Source: CAIKNB01 sp964415965
Lineage (GTDB): Bacteria; Patescibacteriota; Patescibacteriia; 2-12-FULL-60-25
DNA length: 64,000 bases
Direction of reading: 5' to 3'
Assembly: GCA_964415965.1 (NCBI GenBank)
Contig: CAYQCK010000002.1
Span: 186,001 to 250,000, forward strand
The notes below the pieces were generated by a model that worked only from the letters and a program-made list of their open reading frames with translations, was not told the DNA's origin and did not search any database. A program made the position numbers and the translations under genes. Below, piece by piece: positions 22,519 to 29,610 of the stretch. The stretch's first letter is position 1. Each line of letters opens with the position of its first letter.

Positions 22519-23349
22519 TTATTTCGGCTCCGTGAATATCATCCGCGCCGGCCCGTCGGTCTTTTTGGTCTTGTAGATGTAATCGTGGACGCTGGCCATG
22601 AACGGCGCGTATTCGTAGCGCCGGCCCGCGCCGGCCTTCTCGTCCCCGTCGTCGTTCGTGATGAACTCGCCGGTCGCGTCATCGTAACCGATGATGACCA
22701 GCATGTGGTAGAACGACCCGGTCGCCAGGAACGGGATGTTGGGGTTCCCCAGCTCCTTGCCGTGGTTGAGGCTGATGACCGGCCGACCGGCCGCGAGCTC
22801 GCGCTTGATGTCTTCGACAGCAGGATCAGTCACGACCGTCGCCTTGAATCCCATATGGTCATTCGCGATCTTGGCCGTACGCGCCGCATCCGAATTGGCG
22901 TTCGAGCCCCAGTTCCTGTCTTGGATCGCGAACAATTCGGTCATGCGCTTCTTGGCTTCGGCTGTCGCGACCGACGCTTGGCCGCGGTAGAACGCCTCGA
23001 CCATCACCAAACTCGCCTCTTCGCAGGCGTTCTTCCATGGCCCGGTCCAGATGCCGTCCGGCGCTTCGGGCACGAACGGCACGTCGAGCTCGACTTGCGA
23101 CGGCAGCGGTTTAGGTTTTTCCGGTTCCGGCTTTTTGCCTTCGCGGTCCGTGCTCGTCGCCACGACCGTCGGCGTCGGGGATGCGGACGTCGGCTTCGAG
23201 GCCGTAGTTGCGACGACCGTCGATCCGTCATCCGACCCGCTTTCATCCGGCGCTTTGATGCGTGAATCCGTGAAACGGAAAAAGGCCAAACCCAAGACCC
23301 CGGACATGGCCAGCATTGTCGCGCCGTAGACGAGCCGACGTCTTTCCAT
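22519..23349 (-). CDS. Membrane-anchored C39-like (papain-fold) peptidase
   Basis: A 276-residue protein: N-terminal anchor (about 6-24), Ser/Thr/Pro linker, then a peptidase_C39_2-type domain (about 90-270). Catalytic Cys lies in WKNACEEASLVMVEAFY, His in GSFYHMLVIIGYDD, and the Asp/Asn side in GEFITNDDGDE. Such domains are secreted cysteine peptidases or peptidase-like proteins. No bacteriocin ABC partner is adjacent, so a toxin-leader role is unlikely. Start at 23349 (MERRRLV) lies 6 nt from an extended -10. Confidence 0.85.
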   Translation of the reverse strand: MERRRLVYGATMLAMSGVLGLAFFRFTDSRIKAPDESGSDDGSTVVATTASKPTSASPTPTVVATSTDREGKKPEPEKPKPLPSQVELDVPFVPEAPDGIWTGPWKNACEEASLVMVEAFYRGQASVATAEAKKRMTELFAIQDRNWGSNANSDAARTAKIANDHMGFKATVVTDPAVEDIKRELAAGRPVISLNHGKELGNPNIPFLATGSFYHMLVIIGYDDATGEFITNDDGDEKAGAGRRYEYAPFMASVHDYIYKTKKTDGPARMIFTEPK

Positions 23350-23355
23350 GGCTAC

Positions 23356-23384
23356 TTGATAGCATTTTCCGCCGAGGCCAGCAA
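23356..23384 (-). promoter_or_regulatory. Promoter of the C39-like gene
   Basis: -35 TTGCTG (23384-23379), 17-nt spacer, extended -10 TGC-TATCAA (23361-23356), 6 nt before the ATG. Confidence 0.5.
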
Positions 23385-23393
23385 ACCGGAACG

Positions 23394-23420
23394 AAAAACC
23401 ATCCGCAACGGATGGTTTTT
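23394..23420 (-). terminator. Intrinsic terminator of the Ig-like secreted gene
   Basis: Perfect 12-bp arms AAAAACCATCCG / CGGATGGTTTTT with a 3-nt loop. It can work on both strands and lies just downstream of the 23442 stop. Confidence 0.9.
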
Positions 23421-23441
23421 CCTGAACCGTCGCCTCAGCCC

Positions 23442-24857
23442 TCAATCGATGCTCGGGGCCATATTGGTCTCGCCGACCGGGTTGTATTGGCTGACGTCGG
23501 CGATGTCCGCCCCGAAACGGTAATCGGTGTAGAACGTGTCAGGGATATCGTCGATCTGTTGGTTCCAGTTTTCGGTGTAGAACTTCTTGGCCAACTCTTC
23601 AGTCGTCACCCAGCGGAGCGTCCCGTTGCCGGCCACGGCGTAGACCTTGGGCAAGGTGGTGAATTTCACCATGCGCACGCCTGGCCGATAGCGTACCGCA
23701 CTGCCCAAAGGCAATGCCGACATCTGCGCCGCGCTGATCTCCCTGACGTTGTTGAAGTTGGAATACCAGGTCAGGAATATCTTGCCGTTGGGGAACGGAT
23801 GGCGTTTGCCATCGTTCCCGAAGTAATACACCGCTTTGCACGGGTCATCCGAAGCCGCCCCGGCCGGACACGACAACTTCACCAAGGAGCCGTAAGGGAT
23901 ATCGGTGACCGGCTGCGGACCGCTCGTCACGTTGACCAGGACGTCGGCACCGTTCGCCACCCCGCCGGTGGGCGAAATGCACTCAGCACGCACCAACTTC
24001 GATGTATCCGTAAATATGTAATCGACACTGGCATATCCCCCGCTGACCGTCATATAGCCATGGTTATATCCGCCTACGTACAGACTGCAGACGGATACCT
24101 GGCCGCTCACGCTAGCGCTCAACCTGGTCGAGACGCCTTTGGTGGCAGTCGTCGGTTGAATCGTCCCGACGACCGGATAAACCACCTGGCTGCCCAGGAC
24201 CGTGAAATTCTTGACGTTCGCCGAATAGCTTTCATTGCCGACGCTATCGGTGCATTTGGCGCGCACCGAATGGCTCACGTCATAGGTCGCCGCAGGGAAG
24301 GTCCGCTGGAGCGCGTATGAGCCCGAACTCTCCAAAGGCATCTCACCGACATCGGTGCCGTTGAAGATCAGATGGCACGACCGGATGCCGCTGGCGTCAT
24401 TGGCGTTAACGTAAAACTTGGCTGAGCCGCCGGCTTTAGGCGTATCGGTCGAGAGGTAGACGTCGCCCGTGTTCGGCGGCGTCACGTCGCCGGCCGTAAC
24501 CGCCGAAACCTGCGTCATCGGCCCGTATCCCCAATTACCGGCGTTGTCCACGCACTGGAACTGCAGGTAATGCGTCCCCAAGGATAACGATTCGATGACG
24601 CCCGTGGTGCCGAAAGTGGAATTCGTCGGCAGCTTAGAGCCGGTCCAGGCGATGTTGCCGTCGATATTCAACCGGCAAAAATTTACGCCTCCCGATCCTT
24701 CATCCAGATACTGCGAGGAAAAATAATTCGCCACTCCGGCCGTGACGGTCTTCGGATTGAGTTCGCCGAGCGTCGGCGGTTGGGTATCAGCCGCCAAGGC
24801 CGGGAACGCGATGAGCAAGCCCAAAGTAAGCGAAGCAAACAGTGTCTTTTTTGGCAT
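23442..24857 (-). CDS. Secreted Ig-like protein with a C-terminal domain typical of CPR surface proteins
   Basis: 471 residues. A signal peptide (about 1-22, ending ALAAD) leads to three or four beta-sandwich repeats with paired cysteines, about 25-320 (CRLNIDGNIAW ... LQFQCVDNAGNWG; CHLIFNGTDVG ... VRAKCTDSVGNES; CSLYVGGYNHG ... VRAECISPTGG). The ~120-residue C-terminal domain contains YGSLVKLSC, AVYYFGNDGKRHPFPNGKIFLTWYSNF, YRPGVRMVKFTTLPKVYAVAGNG and LRWVTTEELAKKFY. I recognise this domain as recurrent in Parcubacteria secreted proteins (established only by memory). It is probably a cell-surface or S-layer-like component. Start at 24857 is set by the signal peptide and a TACAAT box 8 nt upstream. 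Confidence 0.85.
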   Translation of the reverse strand: MPKKTLFASLTLGLLIAFPALAADTQPPTLGELNPKTVTAGVANYFSSQYLDEGSGGVNFCRLNIDGNIAWTGSKLPTNSTFGTTGVIESLSLGTHYLQFQCVDNAGNWGYGPMTQVSAVTAGDVTPPNTGDVYLSTDTPKAGGSAKFYVNANDASGIRSCHLIFNGTDVGEMPLESSGSYALQRTFPAATYDVSHSVRAKCTDSVGNESYSANVKNFTVLGSQVVYPVVGTIQPTTATKGVSTRLSASVSGQVSVCSLYVGGYNHGYMTVSGGYASVDYIFTDTSKLVRAECISPTGGVANGADVLVNVTSGPQPVTDIPYGSLVKLSCPAGAASDDPCKAVYYFGNDGKRHPFPNGKIFLTWYSNFNNVREISAAQMSALPLGSAVRYRPGVRMVKFTTLPKVYAVAGNGTLRWVTTEELAKKFYTENWNQQIDDIPDTFYTDYRFGADIADVSQYNPVGETNMAPSID

Positions 24858-24865
24858 ATGGCGCG

Positions 24866-24871
24866 ATTGTA
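24866..24871 (-). promoter_or_regulatory. Putative -10 box of the Ig-like secreted gene
   Basis: TACAAT (5/6), 8 nt before the ATG at 24857. Confidence 0.5.
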
Positions 24872-24888
24872 CATCATTCGCCAGCGCC

Positions 24889-24924
24889 AAAAAAGGACCG
24901 CCCGCCATTCCGGCGGACGGTTCC
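24889..24924 (-). terminator. Orphan intrinsic terminator with no recognised upstream gene
   Basis: Strong GC stem (24895-24924, 5-nt loop, one bulge and one wobble) followed by six T on the minus strand. It ends a transcript arriving from 24925-25096. The only visible sources there are a TATACT box at 24962-24957 and a 28-codon frame (25069-24983, MQTRIKTETAW...). The rest of the 312-nt gap holds only the promoter of the 25170 gene. Confidence 0.75.
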
Positions 24925-24950
24925 TTCAAGTCTGACCGTGACTTTTATCT
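24889..24950 (-). ncRNA. Candidate small RNA (~60 nt) ending at the orphan terminator
   Basis: TATACT at 24962-24957 would start a transcript near 24950 that ends in the strong terminator. No family match is recognised and the -35 is poor. Alternatively the terminator serves the small upstream reading frame. Confidence 0.25.
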
Positions 24951-25096
24951 GGTTAAAGTATACCCGATGGCCGCCGAATGCGTCAGCCGCCGGTCAAGAT
25001 GCAGTCCTCCCTCCATCGCTTCCCGATCGTGTCGGACCAGGCCGTCTCGGTCTTGATGCGCGTCTGCATGGATCCCCGGCGCCTAACCCTTAAGGC

Positions 25097-25125
25097 TTGA
25101 CATTTTGGCCGAAATATGGTATTTT
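25097..25125 (+). promoter_or_regulatory. Sigma70-like promoter of the 250-residue orphan
   Basis: -35 TTGACA (25097-25102), 17-nt spacer, -10 TATTTT (25120-25125). Leader of ~38 nt with an AAGGAG Shine-Dalgarno at 25159-25164. Confidence 0.8.
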
Positions 25126-25169
25126 CCCATGTTCGAAACCTTCAACAACCGACCCGACAAGGAGAAAAA

Positions 25170-25922
25170 ATGCACCCCTCGGTCGACCCTTCCTGCCTTT
25201 CCATCCTCGCGAACGGCACCGTGCCGTACAAAAGGATGCACGTCAGCCAGATCCTGGAGATCCGGGCCAAGGATTCGCGGACCGGCCGCCCGGGCAAGTT
25301 CCGCGTCCAGGTCGTGGGCTTCGGGCACGACAACCTGAACAGCGTCCGTCCGGCCGTCTTCCGCCTCCTGGACAACTTCGGCTTCTTCCAGCGCAACTCG
25401 GATCCGGTAAGGATCGAAGCCGGCGCGACCATGCTCGGCGGGACGTCCGAGTTCCACCTGCCGGTGTCGTCGGGGATGAGCTACGTCGGCGGCATCGCCA
25501 TCGGACGCGACCACTCGTTCGAGTACGTGGACGGCGAGCACGAGACGCTCATCATCGCCGGCATCCAGGACGTGCGCGAGATCGAGGTCGCCGAGCGCTT
25601 CGATTTCGAAGACCTGACCACGTATTGGGAGGCCGTCGAATACCTGAAGGCCCGGCTCGCGGCCGAACGCAAGGTCCGGGAAGAGCAGCTCCGGACCGCT
25701 GCCCGCGTCTTGGTCAGGACGGCCAACTCGACCTACGAGTTCGGCCCGGCCGACCGCGACGGCGTCCGCCCGATGAAGAAGCTCGGCGGCCAGACCTGGA
25801 CCGAAGCCAAACTGCTCTTCGCCGAACGCGGCCGGCAGATGTGCTTCTCGGTCAACGACAACGGCGGCTGGATACACGGCACCTCCAGCCTGGTCCAGGA
25901 AGTCATCCTGGACGCCGCCTGA
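25170..25922 (+). CDS. Orphan cytosolic protein (250 aa), function unknown
   Basis: The start at 25170 (MHPSVDPSCLS) is fixed by AAGGAG 5 nt upstream. No signal peptide or membrane helix. The first half is beta-rich (RMHVSQILEIRAKDS, GKFRVQVVGFGHDNL, TSEFHLPVSSGMSYVGGIAIG). A short charged helix follows (EYLKARLAAERKVREEQLR), then a C-terminal beta region (TYEFGPADRDG, CFSVNDNGGWIHGTSS). No family recognised. It is a single-gene unit with a consensus-like promoter, a good Shine-Dalgarno and a strong terminator, like the orphans at 4392 and 6015. Confidence 0.75.
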   Translation: MHPSVDPSCLSILANGTVPYKRMHVSQILEIRAKDSRTGRPGKFRVQVVGFGHDNLNSVRPAVFRLLDNFGFFQRNSDPVRIEAGATMLGGTSEFHLPVSSGMSYVGGIAIGRDHSFEYVDGEHETLIIAGIQDVREIEVAERFDFEDLTTYWEAVEYLKARLAAERKVREEQLRTAARVLVRTANSTYEFGPADRDGVRPMKKLGGQTWTEAKLLFAERGRQMCFSVNDNGGWIHGTSSLVQEVILDAA

Positions 25923-25927
25923 TCCTT

Positions 25928-25973
25928 CGGCCCCCACTCGGCTCCGCCACTCCAGCGGGGCCGTGTTTTTTTA
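25928..25973 (+). terminator. Intrinsic terminator of the 250-residue orphan
   Basis: Arms CGGCCCC (25928-25934) and GGGGCCG (25957-25963), then a long T run. Confidence 0.88.
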
Positions 25974-25990
25974 TCCGAAAAAATGGTTAA

Positions 25991-26022
25991 GCAAAAACGA
26001 CAGGCTGAGCTGTCGTTTTTGC
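25991..26022 (-). terminator. Hairpin terminator downstream of tRNA-Asp
   Basis: Perfect 12-bp arms GCAAAAACGACA / its complement with an 8-nt loop, 1 nt beyond the encoded CCA of the tRNA. The T-rich arm suits transcription from either side. Confidence 0.75.
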
Positions 26023-26023
26023 A

Positions 26024-26101
26024 TGGCGGGTGCGAAGGGATTCGAACCCTCGATCTTCTCCGTGACAGGGAGACGTGTTAACCGGGCTACACCACGCACC
26101 C
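26024..26101 (-). tRNA. tRNA-Asp (GTC), CCA encoded
   Basis: Read on the minus strand: acceptor GGGTGCG (26101-26095) pairs with CGCACCC, discriminator G, encoded CCA (26026-26024). Anticodon stem TCTCC/GGAGA with loop CTGTCAC gives anticodon GTC. T-arm GAGGGTTCGAATCCCTTC is standard. All four arms form. Anticodon GTC reads GAC and GAT. Confidence 0.97.
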
Positions 26102-26118
26102 GTGGTTTTCGCCGCTGT

Positions 26119-26147
26119 ATCTTGCCCCAAACGACTGGTTCCGTCAA
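26119..26147 (-). promoter_or_regulatory. Promoter of tRNA-Asp
   Basis: -35 TTGACG (26147-26142), 17-nt spacer, -10 CAAGAT (26124-26119). Start about 10-15 nt before the mature 5' end. Confidence 0.5.
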
Positions 26148-26165
26148 CCCCCTGCCGGAACCGCC

Positions 26166-26237
26166 GAAAAGAAAAACCCCGCCGTTTGTCCGGGCGGAGT
26201 CTTTCCTCGTTTGCACACGTTCGGTTTTATCCGAAGT
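26166..26237 (-). ncRNA. Candidate small RNA (~70 nt) upstream of tRNA-Asp
   Basis: A terminator-like hairpin (CCGCCC / GGGCGG, 26197-26178) with TTTTTCTTTT on the minus strand has no gene upstream of it. A possible promoter TTGCGC (26272-26267)-17-CAAAAT (26249-26244) would start near 26237. The transcript would carry a second small hairpin (TTCGG / CCGAA). No known family; the only open frame is a few codons long. Confidence 0.3.
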
Positions 26238-26356
26238 GAGACCATTTTGGCATACCCTCATCAGATGCGCAAGTCCCCGTATTCAGGCGCTTTCCGGCCC
26301 TATCCACATATTTTCCCGGACTTAACTTTACGCCGCCAGGATGCCATCCTATCCAC

Positions 26357-27112
26357 ATGCCAGATATCCACCCGACCGTCGACGGCGTCCGCGCCCATCT
26401 GCGCCGCTTGGCCGACCCGCAGAAAGCCACCGTCCTCCGGCGCTTCTTCAAGACCGGCAAAGGCCAGTACGGCGAGGGCGACGAATTCCTCGGCGTCATC
26501 GTACCCAAGGTCCGCGAGGTGGCCAAACGCTTCCGCAACCTGGACCTCAAGGACACGCTCAAGCTCCTCCGCTCCCCTATCCACGAGGAACGGCAATGCG
26601 CCCTGTTCATCCTGGTCGACCGCTACGGCCGCGGCGAGGACAAGGAACGCGACAGGATTTTCCGCGCCTATCTCGCCAACACGCGCTACATCAACAACTG
26701 GGACCTGGTCGATTTGACCGCGCCCAAAATCGTCGGTCGGCACCTGGCCGACAAGCCGCGTCGGATCTTGGACAGGCTGGCGAAGTCGAACCTCCTTTGG
26801 GACCGGCGCATCGCCATGCTCGCCTGCTTCTGGTTCATCGGCCAGGGCGATTGCCGCGATGCCTTGCGCCTGGCCAAAATACTCCTCGGCGACAAGCATG
26901 ACCTGATGCACAAAGCCGTGGGCTGGATGCTACGCGAGGTCGGCAAAAGATGTTCGGTCGAGGTCTTGCGGAAATTCCTCGACGAAAATGCGGCCGAGAT
27001 GCCGCGCACCATGCTGCGCTACGCCATCGAAAAATTGCCGGAGCAGGAACGGAAAGAATATCTTTCGTCTCGACCCAAGGCGTCACTGCGAACCCCGCCC
27101 TTGGCGAGGTGA
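26357..27112 (+). CDS. alkD: DNA alkylation repair protein, AlkD-like HEAT-repeat glycosylase
   Basis: A 251-residue all-helical HEAT-like repeat protein of the AlkD/AlkC family, which removes alkylated bases without base flipping. Seen: FFKTGKGQYGEGDEFLGVIVPKVREVAKRF, ALFILVDRYG, TRYINNWDLVDLTAPKIVG (the conserved WDLVD), RRIAMLACFWFIGQGD, HDLMHKAVGWMLREVGKR and PRTMLRYAIEKLPEQER. The final ~14 residues (SSRPKASLRTPPLAR) are encoded by the beginning of a palindromic repeat, which supplies the stop codon. The native stop appears to have been replaced by repeat insertion. Confidence 0.93.
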   Translation: MPDIHPTVDGVRAHLRRLADPQKATVLRRFFKTGKGQYGEGDEFLGVIVPKVREVAKRFRNLDLKDTLKLLRSPIHEERQCALFILVDRYGRGEDKERDRIFRAYLANTRYINNWDLVDLTAPKIVGRHLADKPRRILDRLAKSNLLWDRRIAMLACFWFIGQGDCRDALRLAKILLGDKHDLMHKAVGWMLREVGKRCSVEVLRKFLDENAAEMPRTMLRYAIEKLPEQERKEYLSSRPKASLRTPPLAR

Positions 27113-27152
27113 AGCAGTCTCCGGAGATTGCTTCGCTTCGCTCGCAATGACA
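27081..27152. repeat. Palindromic repeat between alkD and ppsA
   Basis: Outer arms GTCACTGCGA and TCGCAATGAC (one mismatch), with inner palindromes around GTCTCCGGAGAT. It is the common dispersed repeat that reads ASLRSQ/AKQSP in translation. It overlaps the alkD 3' end and abuts the ppsA stop, so it could terminate both convergent genes. Confidence 0.8.
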
Positions 27153-27153
27153 G

Positions 27154-29556
27154 TCAGCGTTTCGCCAATCTCTTCATCACGCCCATGACCGAGTCGGGGT
27201 TGAGCGACACGCTGTCGATCCCCTGCTTGGCCAGGAACTCGGCGAAGTCAGGATAGTCGGAAGGCGCCTGGCCGCAGATGCCGATTTTGGTCTTGGTCCG
27301 TTTGGCGTCCTGGATGACCGAGGCGATGAGCGTCTTCACCGCCAGATTGCGTTCGTCGTACAGGTGGCGGACGAGCGCCGAGTCGCGGTCCACGCCGAGC
27401 GTCAGCTGGGTCAGGTCGTTGGAGCCGATGGAGAAACCGTCGAACCGCTTGGCGAACTCGCGCGCCAGGATGACGTTCGACGGGATCTCGACCATCATGT
27501 AGACCTCGAGCCCGTCCTGGCCGCGCCGCAGACCGTTCTTCGCCATCTCGCGCAGCACGCGGTCCGCCTCCTCGACCGTGCGGCAGAACGGGATCATCAC
27601 GACCAGGTTCTTGAGCCCGAATTTTTGGCGCGCCCGTTTGATGGCCGCGCATTCCAGGGCGAAGGCCGGTGAATATTTCGGGTCGTAATAACGCGAGGCG
27701 CCGCGCCAACCGAGCATGGGATTGGCCTCGACCGGCTCGAAAGCGTGGCCGCCGAGCAGGTTGGCGTATTCGTTGGTCTTGAAATCCGAGGTGCGCACGA
27801 TGACCGGTTTGGGGTAGAAGGCGGCGCCGAGCTTGGCGATACCCTCGGCCAGCACGCTGACGAAATATTCCTTGGCGCTCGGATAGCCGAGCATGAGCTT
27901 GGCGAGTTCGGCGCGTTCGCGCGGTTTGAGGACTTTCGGGTCGAGCGCGGCCAGCGGATGGACTTTGACGTGGTCGTTCAGGATGAATTCCATCCGCGCC
28001 AAGCCCACGCCGTCGGCCGGCAAGGCCGCGTATTCGAACGCCGTGTCCGGGTTACCCACGTTCAGCATGACCTTCATCTTGAGCCGCTTGGGCCGCGTGA
28101 CTTTGACCGTCTTGGATTCAAACGGGAGTATCCCGGCGTAGACATAACCATTTTCGCCGTCGGCCGCGCTGACCGTGATTTCCATCCCGTCCTTCAGCTT
28201 GCGCAGCGCGCCTTCGGCCCCGACCACGCACGGCACGCCCAGCTCGCGGCTGACGATGGCCGCGTGGCAGGTGCGGCCGCCGGCCTCGGTCACGATGGCC
28301 GCCGCCTGCTTCATCACCGGCACCCAGTCCGGGTCGGTCATGTGCGCGACCAGCACCTCCCCCGGCTTGAACTTGTGCATCTCCTGGGACGAACGCAGGA
28401 TGCGCACCGGCCCGGCGCCGATTTTCTGACCCACGGCCGTGCCTTTCAGGATGGGTTTGGCCGCGGCTTTGAGCCGATACGTCGTGTGCAGGTCGTGCGG
28501 CCGGGCCGAGGCCACGGTCTCGGGCCGGGCTTGGACGATGTAGAGCTTGCCCGTCTGCCCGTCCTTAGCCCATTCGATGTCCATCGGCTTGGGCCGCTTG
28601 GCTTCCTTTGAGAAATATTTTTCGATGTCGATGCCCCAATGCGCGATCTTCTGCGCCTCGGCATCGGTCAAGACCCAGCGCCGCCGCGCCGCCTCGGGCG
28701 TCGCCACCGTCTCGGTCTTGTCGCCGCGGTAGATGATCTTGGTCTTCTTGTCGCCCAGCCGATGTTCGATGACCGACGGATAACCCTGGAGAAGCGTCGG
28801 CTTGTGGACTAGATATTGGTCGGGATTCACCTTGCCCTGGACCACGCTCTCGCCCAGACCATACGCCGCGTTGATGAGCACCGCGTCGCGGAACCCCGTT
28901 TCGGTATGCAGGGTGAACATGACCCCGGCCGAACCGATGTCCGACCGCACCATCTGCTGCACGCCGACCGAGAGGGCTACGCGCAAATGGTCGAACTTGT
29001 TGTTGATGCGGTAGATGATGGCCCGGTCCGTGAAGAGCGACGCCATGCATTTGCGCACCGCCAGGACGAGTTCGTCCTCGCCGCGCACGTGGAGATAGGA
29101 TTCCTGCTGCCCGGCGAAGCTGGCCGTGGGCAGGTCCTCGGCCGTGGCCGACGACCGCACAGCCACATCCGCCCCCAGCTCCCAGCCCCTAGCCCCCAGT
29201 TCCTTCTTCCCCAATCTCTTCCCCAACTCCCTATACGCTTTGGCGATGGCGCGCCGTACCGGCTTCGGGACTTCGGCCTGGAGGATGGCTTCACGCACCA
29301 TTTTTCCGCGCCGCGCCAAGTCGTCCGTGTCGTCGGCCGAGACGCCGCGCAGCGTGGCTTTGATGAACGGCCGCAAACCGGCCGCGTCGATGACCGCCCA
29401 ATAGGCGTGGGTCGTGACCGCGAAGCCGTCCGGCACCGGGATGCCGCCGCGCTTGAGCTTGACCGTCATCTCGCCGAGCGAGGCGTTCTTGCCGCCGACG
29501 AGCTTGAGGTCCTTGAGCCGCAGCCGACCGAACGGGATGCAATAAAGTTTGGACAT
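27154..29556 (-). CDS. ppsA: Phosphoenolpyruvate synthase
   Basis: An 800-residue PEP-utilising enzyme making PEP from pyruvate and ATP. Seen: the ATP-grasp N-terminal domain (LVGGKNASLGEM, VAVRSSATAEDLPTASFAGQQESYL, GSAGVMFTLHTETGF), the phosphohistidine swivel domain GGRTCHAAIVSRELGVPCVVG (His about 431) and the PEP/pyruvate-binding C-terminal barrel (GLARMEFIL, VRTSDFKTNEYANLLGG, SIGSNDLTQLTLGVDRDS, GICGQAP with the catalytic Cys). Length matches PpsA. Odd: at about 113-128 an extra segment GKKELGARGWELGAD, encoded by an internally repetitive G-rich stretch (29170-29215), interrupts the usual GxxxPDVAVRSSA region. With pyk in the window it gives both directions of the pyruvate-PEP step. 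Confidence 0.95.
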   Translation of the reverse strand: MSKLYCIPFGRLRLKDLKLVGGKNASLGEMTVKLKRGGIPVPDGFAVTTHAYWAVIDAAGLRPFIKATLRGVSADDTDDLARRGKMVREAILQAEVPKPVRRAIAKAYRELGKRLGKKELGARGWELGADVAVRSSATAEDLPTASFAGQQESYLHVRGEDELVLAVRKCMASLFTDRAIIYRINNKFDHLRVALSVGVQQMVRSDIGSAGVMFTLHTETGFRDAVLINAAYGLGESVVQGKVNPDQYLVHKPTLLQGYPSVIEHRLGDKKTKIIYRGDKTETVATPEAARRRWVLTDAEAQKIAHWGIDIEKYFSKEAKRPKPMDIEWAKDGQTGKLYIVQARPETVASARPHDLHTTYRLKAAAKPILKGTAVGQKIGAGPVRILRSSQEMHKFKPGEVLVAHMTDPDWVPVMKQAAAIVTEAGGRTCHAAIVSRELGVPCVVGAEGALRKLKDGMEITVSAADGENGYVYAGILPFESKTVKVTRPKRLKMKVMLNVGNPDTAFEYAALPADGVGLARMEFILNDHVKVHPLAALDPKVLKPRERAELAKLMLGYPSAKEYFVSVLAEGIAKLGAAFYPKPVIVRTSDFKTNEYANLLGGHAFEPVEANPMLGWRGASRYYDPKYSPAFALECAAIKRARQKFGLKNLVVMIPFCRTVEEADRVLREMAKNGLRRGQDGLEVYMMVEIPSNVILAREFAKRFDGFSIGSNDLTQLTLGVDRDSALVRHLYDERNLAVKTLIASVIQDAKRTKTKIGICGQAPSDYPDFAEFLAKQGIDSVSLNPDSVMGVMKRLAKR

Positions 29557-29573
29557 ATTTTCGCCGCTTCCGT

Positions 29574-29595
29574 CATTCCAGCGGAAGCTGGAATG
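29574..29595. repeat. Short palindrome (ATTCCAGC-loop-GCTGGAAT), copy 2
   Basis: 9-bp arms around GGAA, in the 54-nt gap between the ABC exporter and ppsA. One loop base differs from copy 1 when read on the minus strand. It would form a hairpin in the leader of ppsA. Confidence 0.75.
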
Positions 29596-29610
29596 GCATG
29601 AAGAAATTAA

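Noticed and set aside
24983..25069. 28-codon frame MQTRIKTETAW... as a protein gene
   Set aside because: Too short for composition evidence, no clear Shine-Dalgarno and no family; kept only as part of the orphan-terminator observation.
26166..26237. GAGGAAAG-like stretch suggesting RNase P RNA
   Set aside because: Only the first bases resemble the P RNA 5' end; the segment is far too short and lacks the catalytic core.
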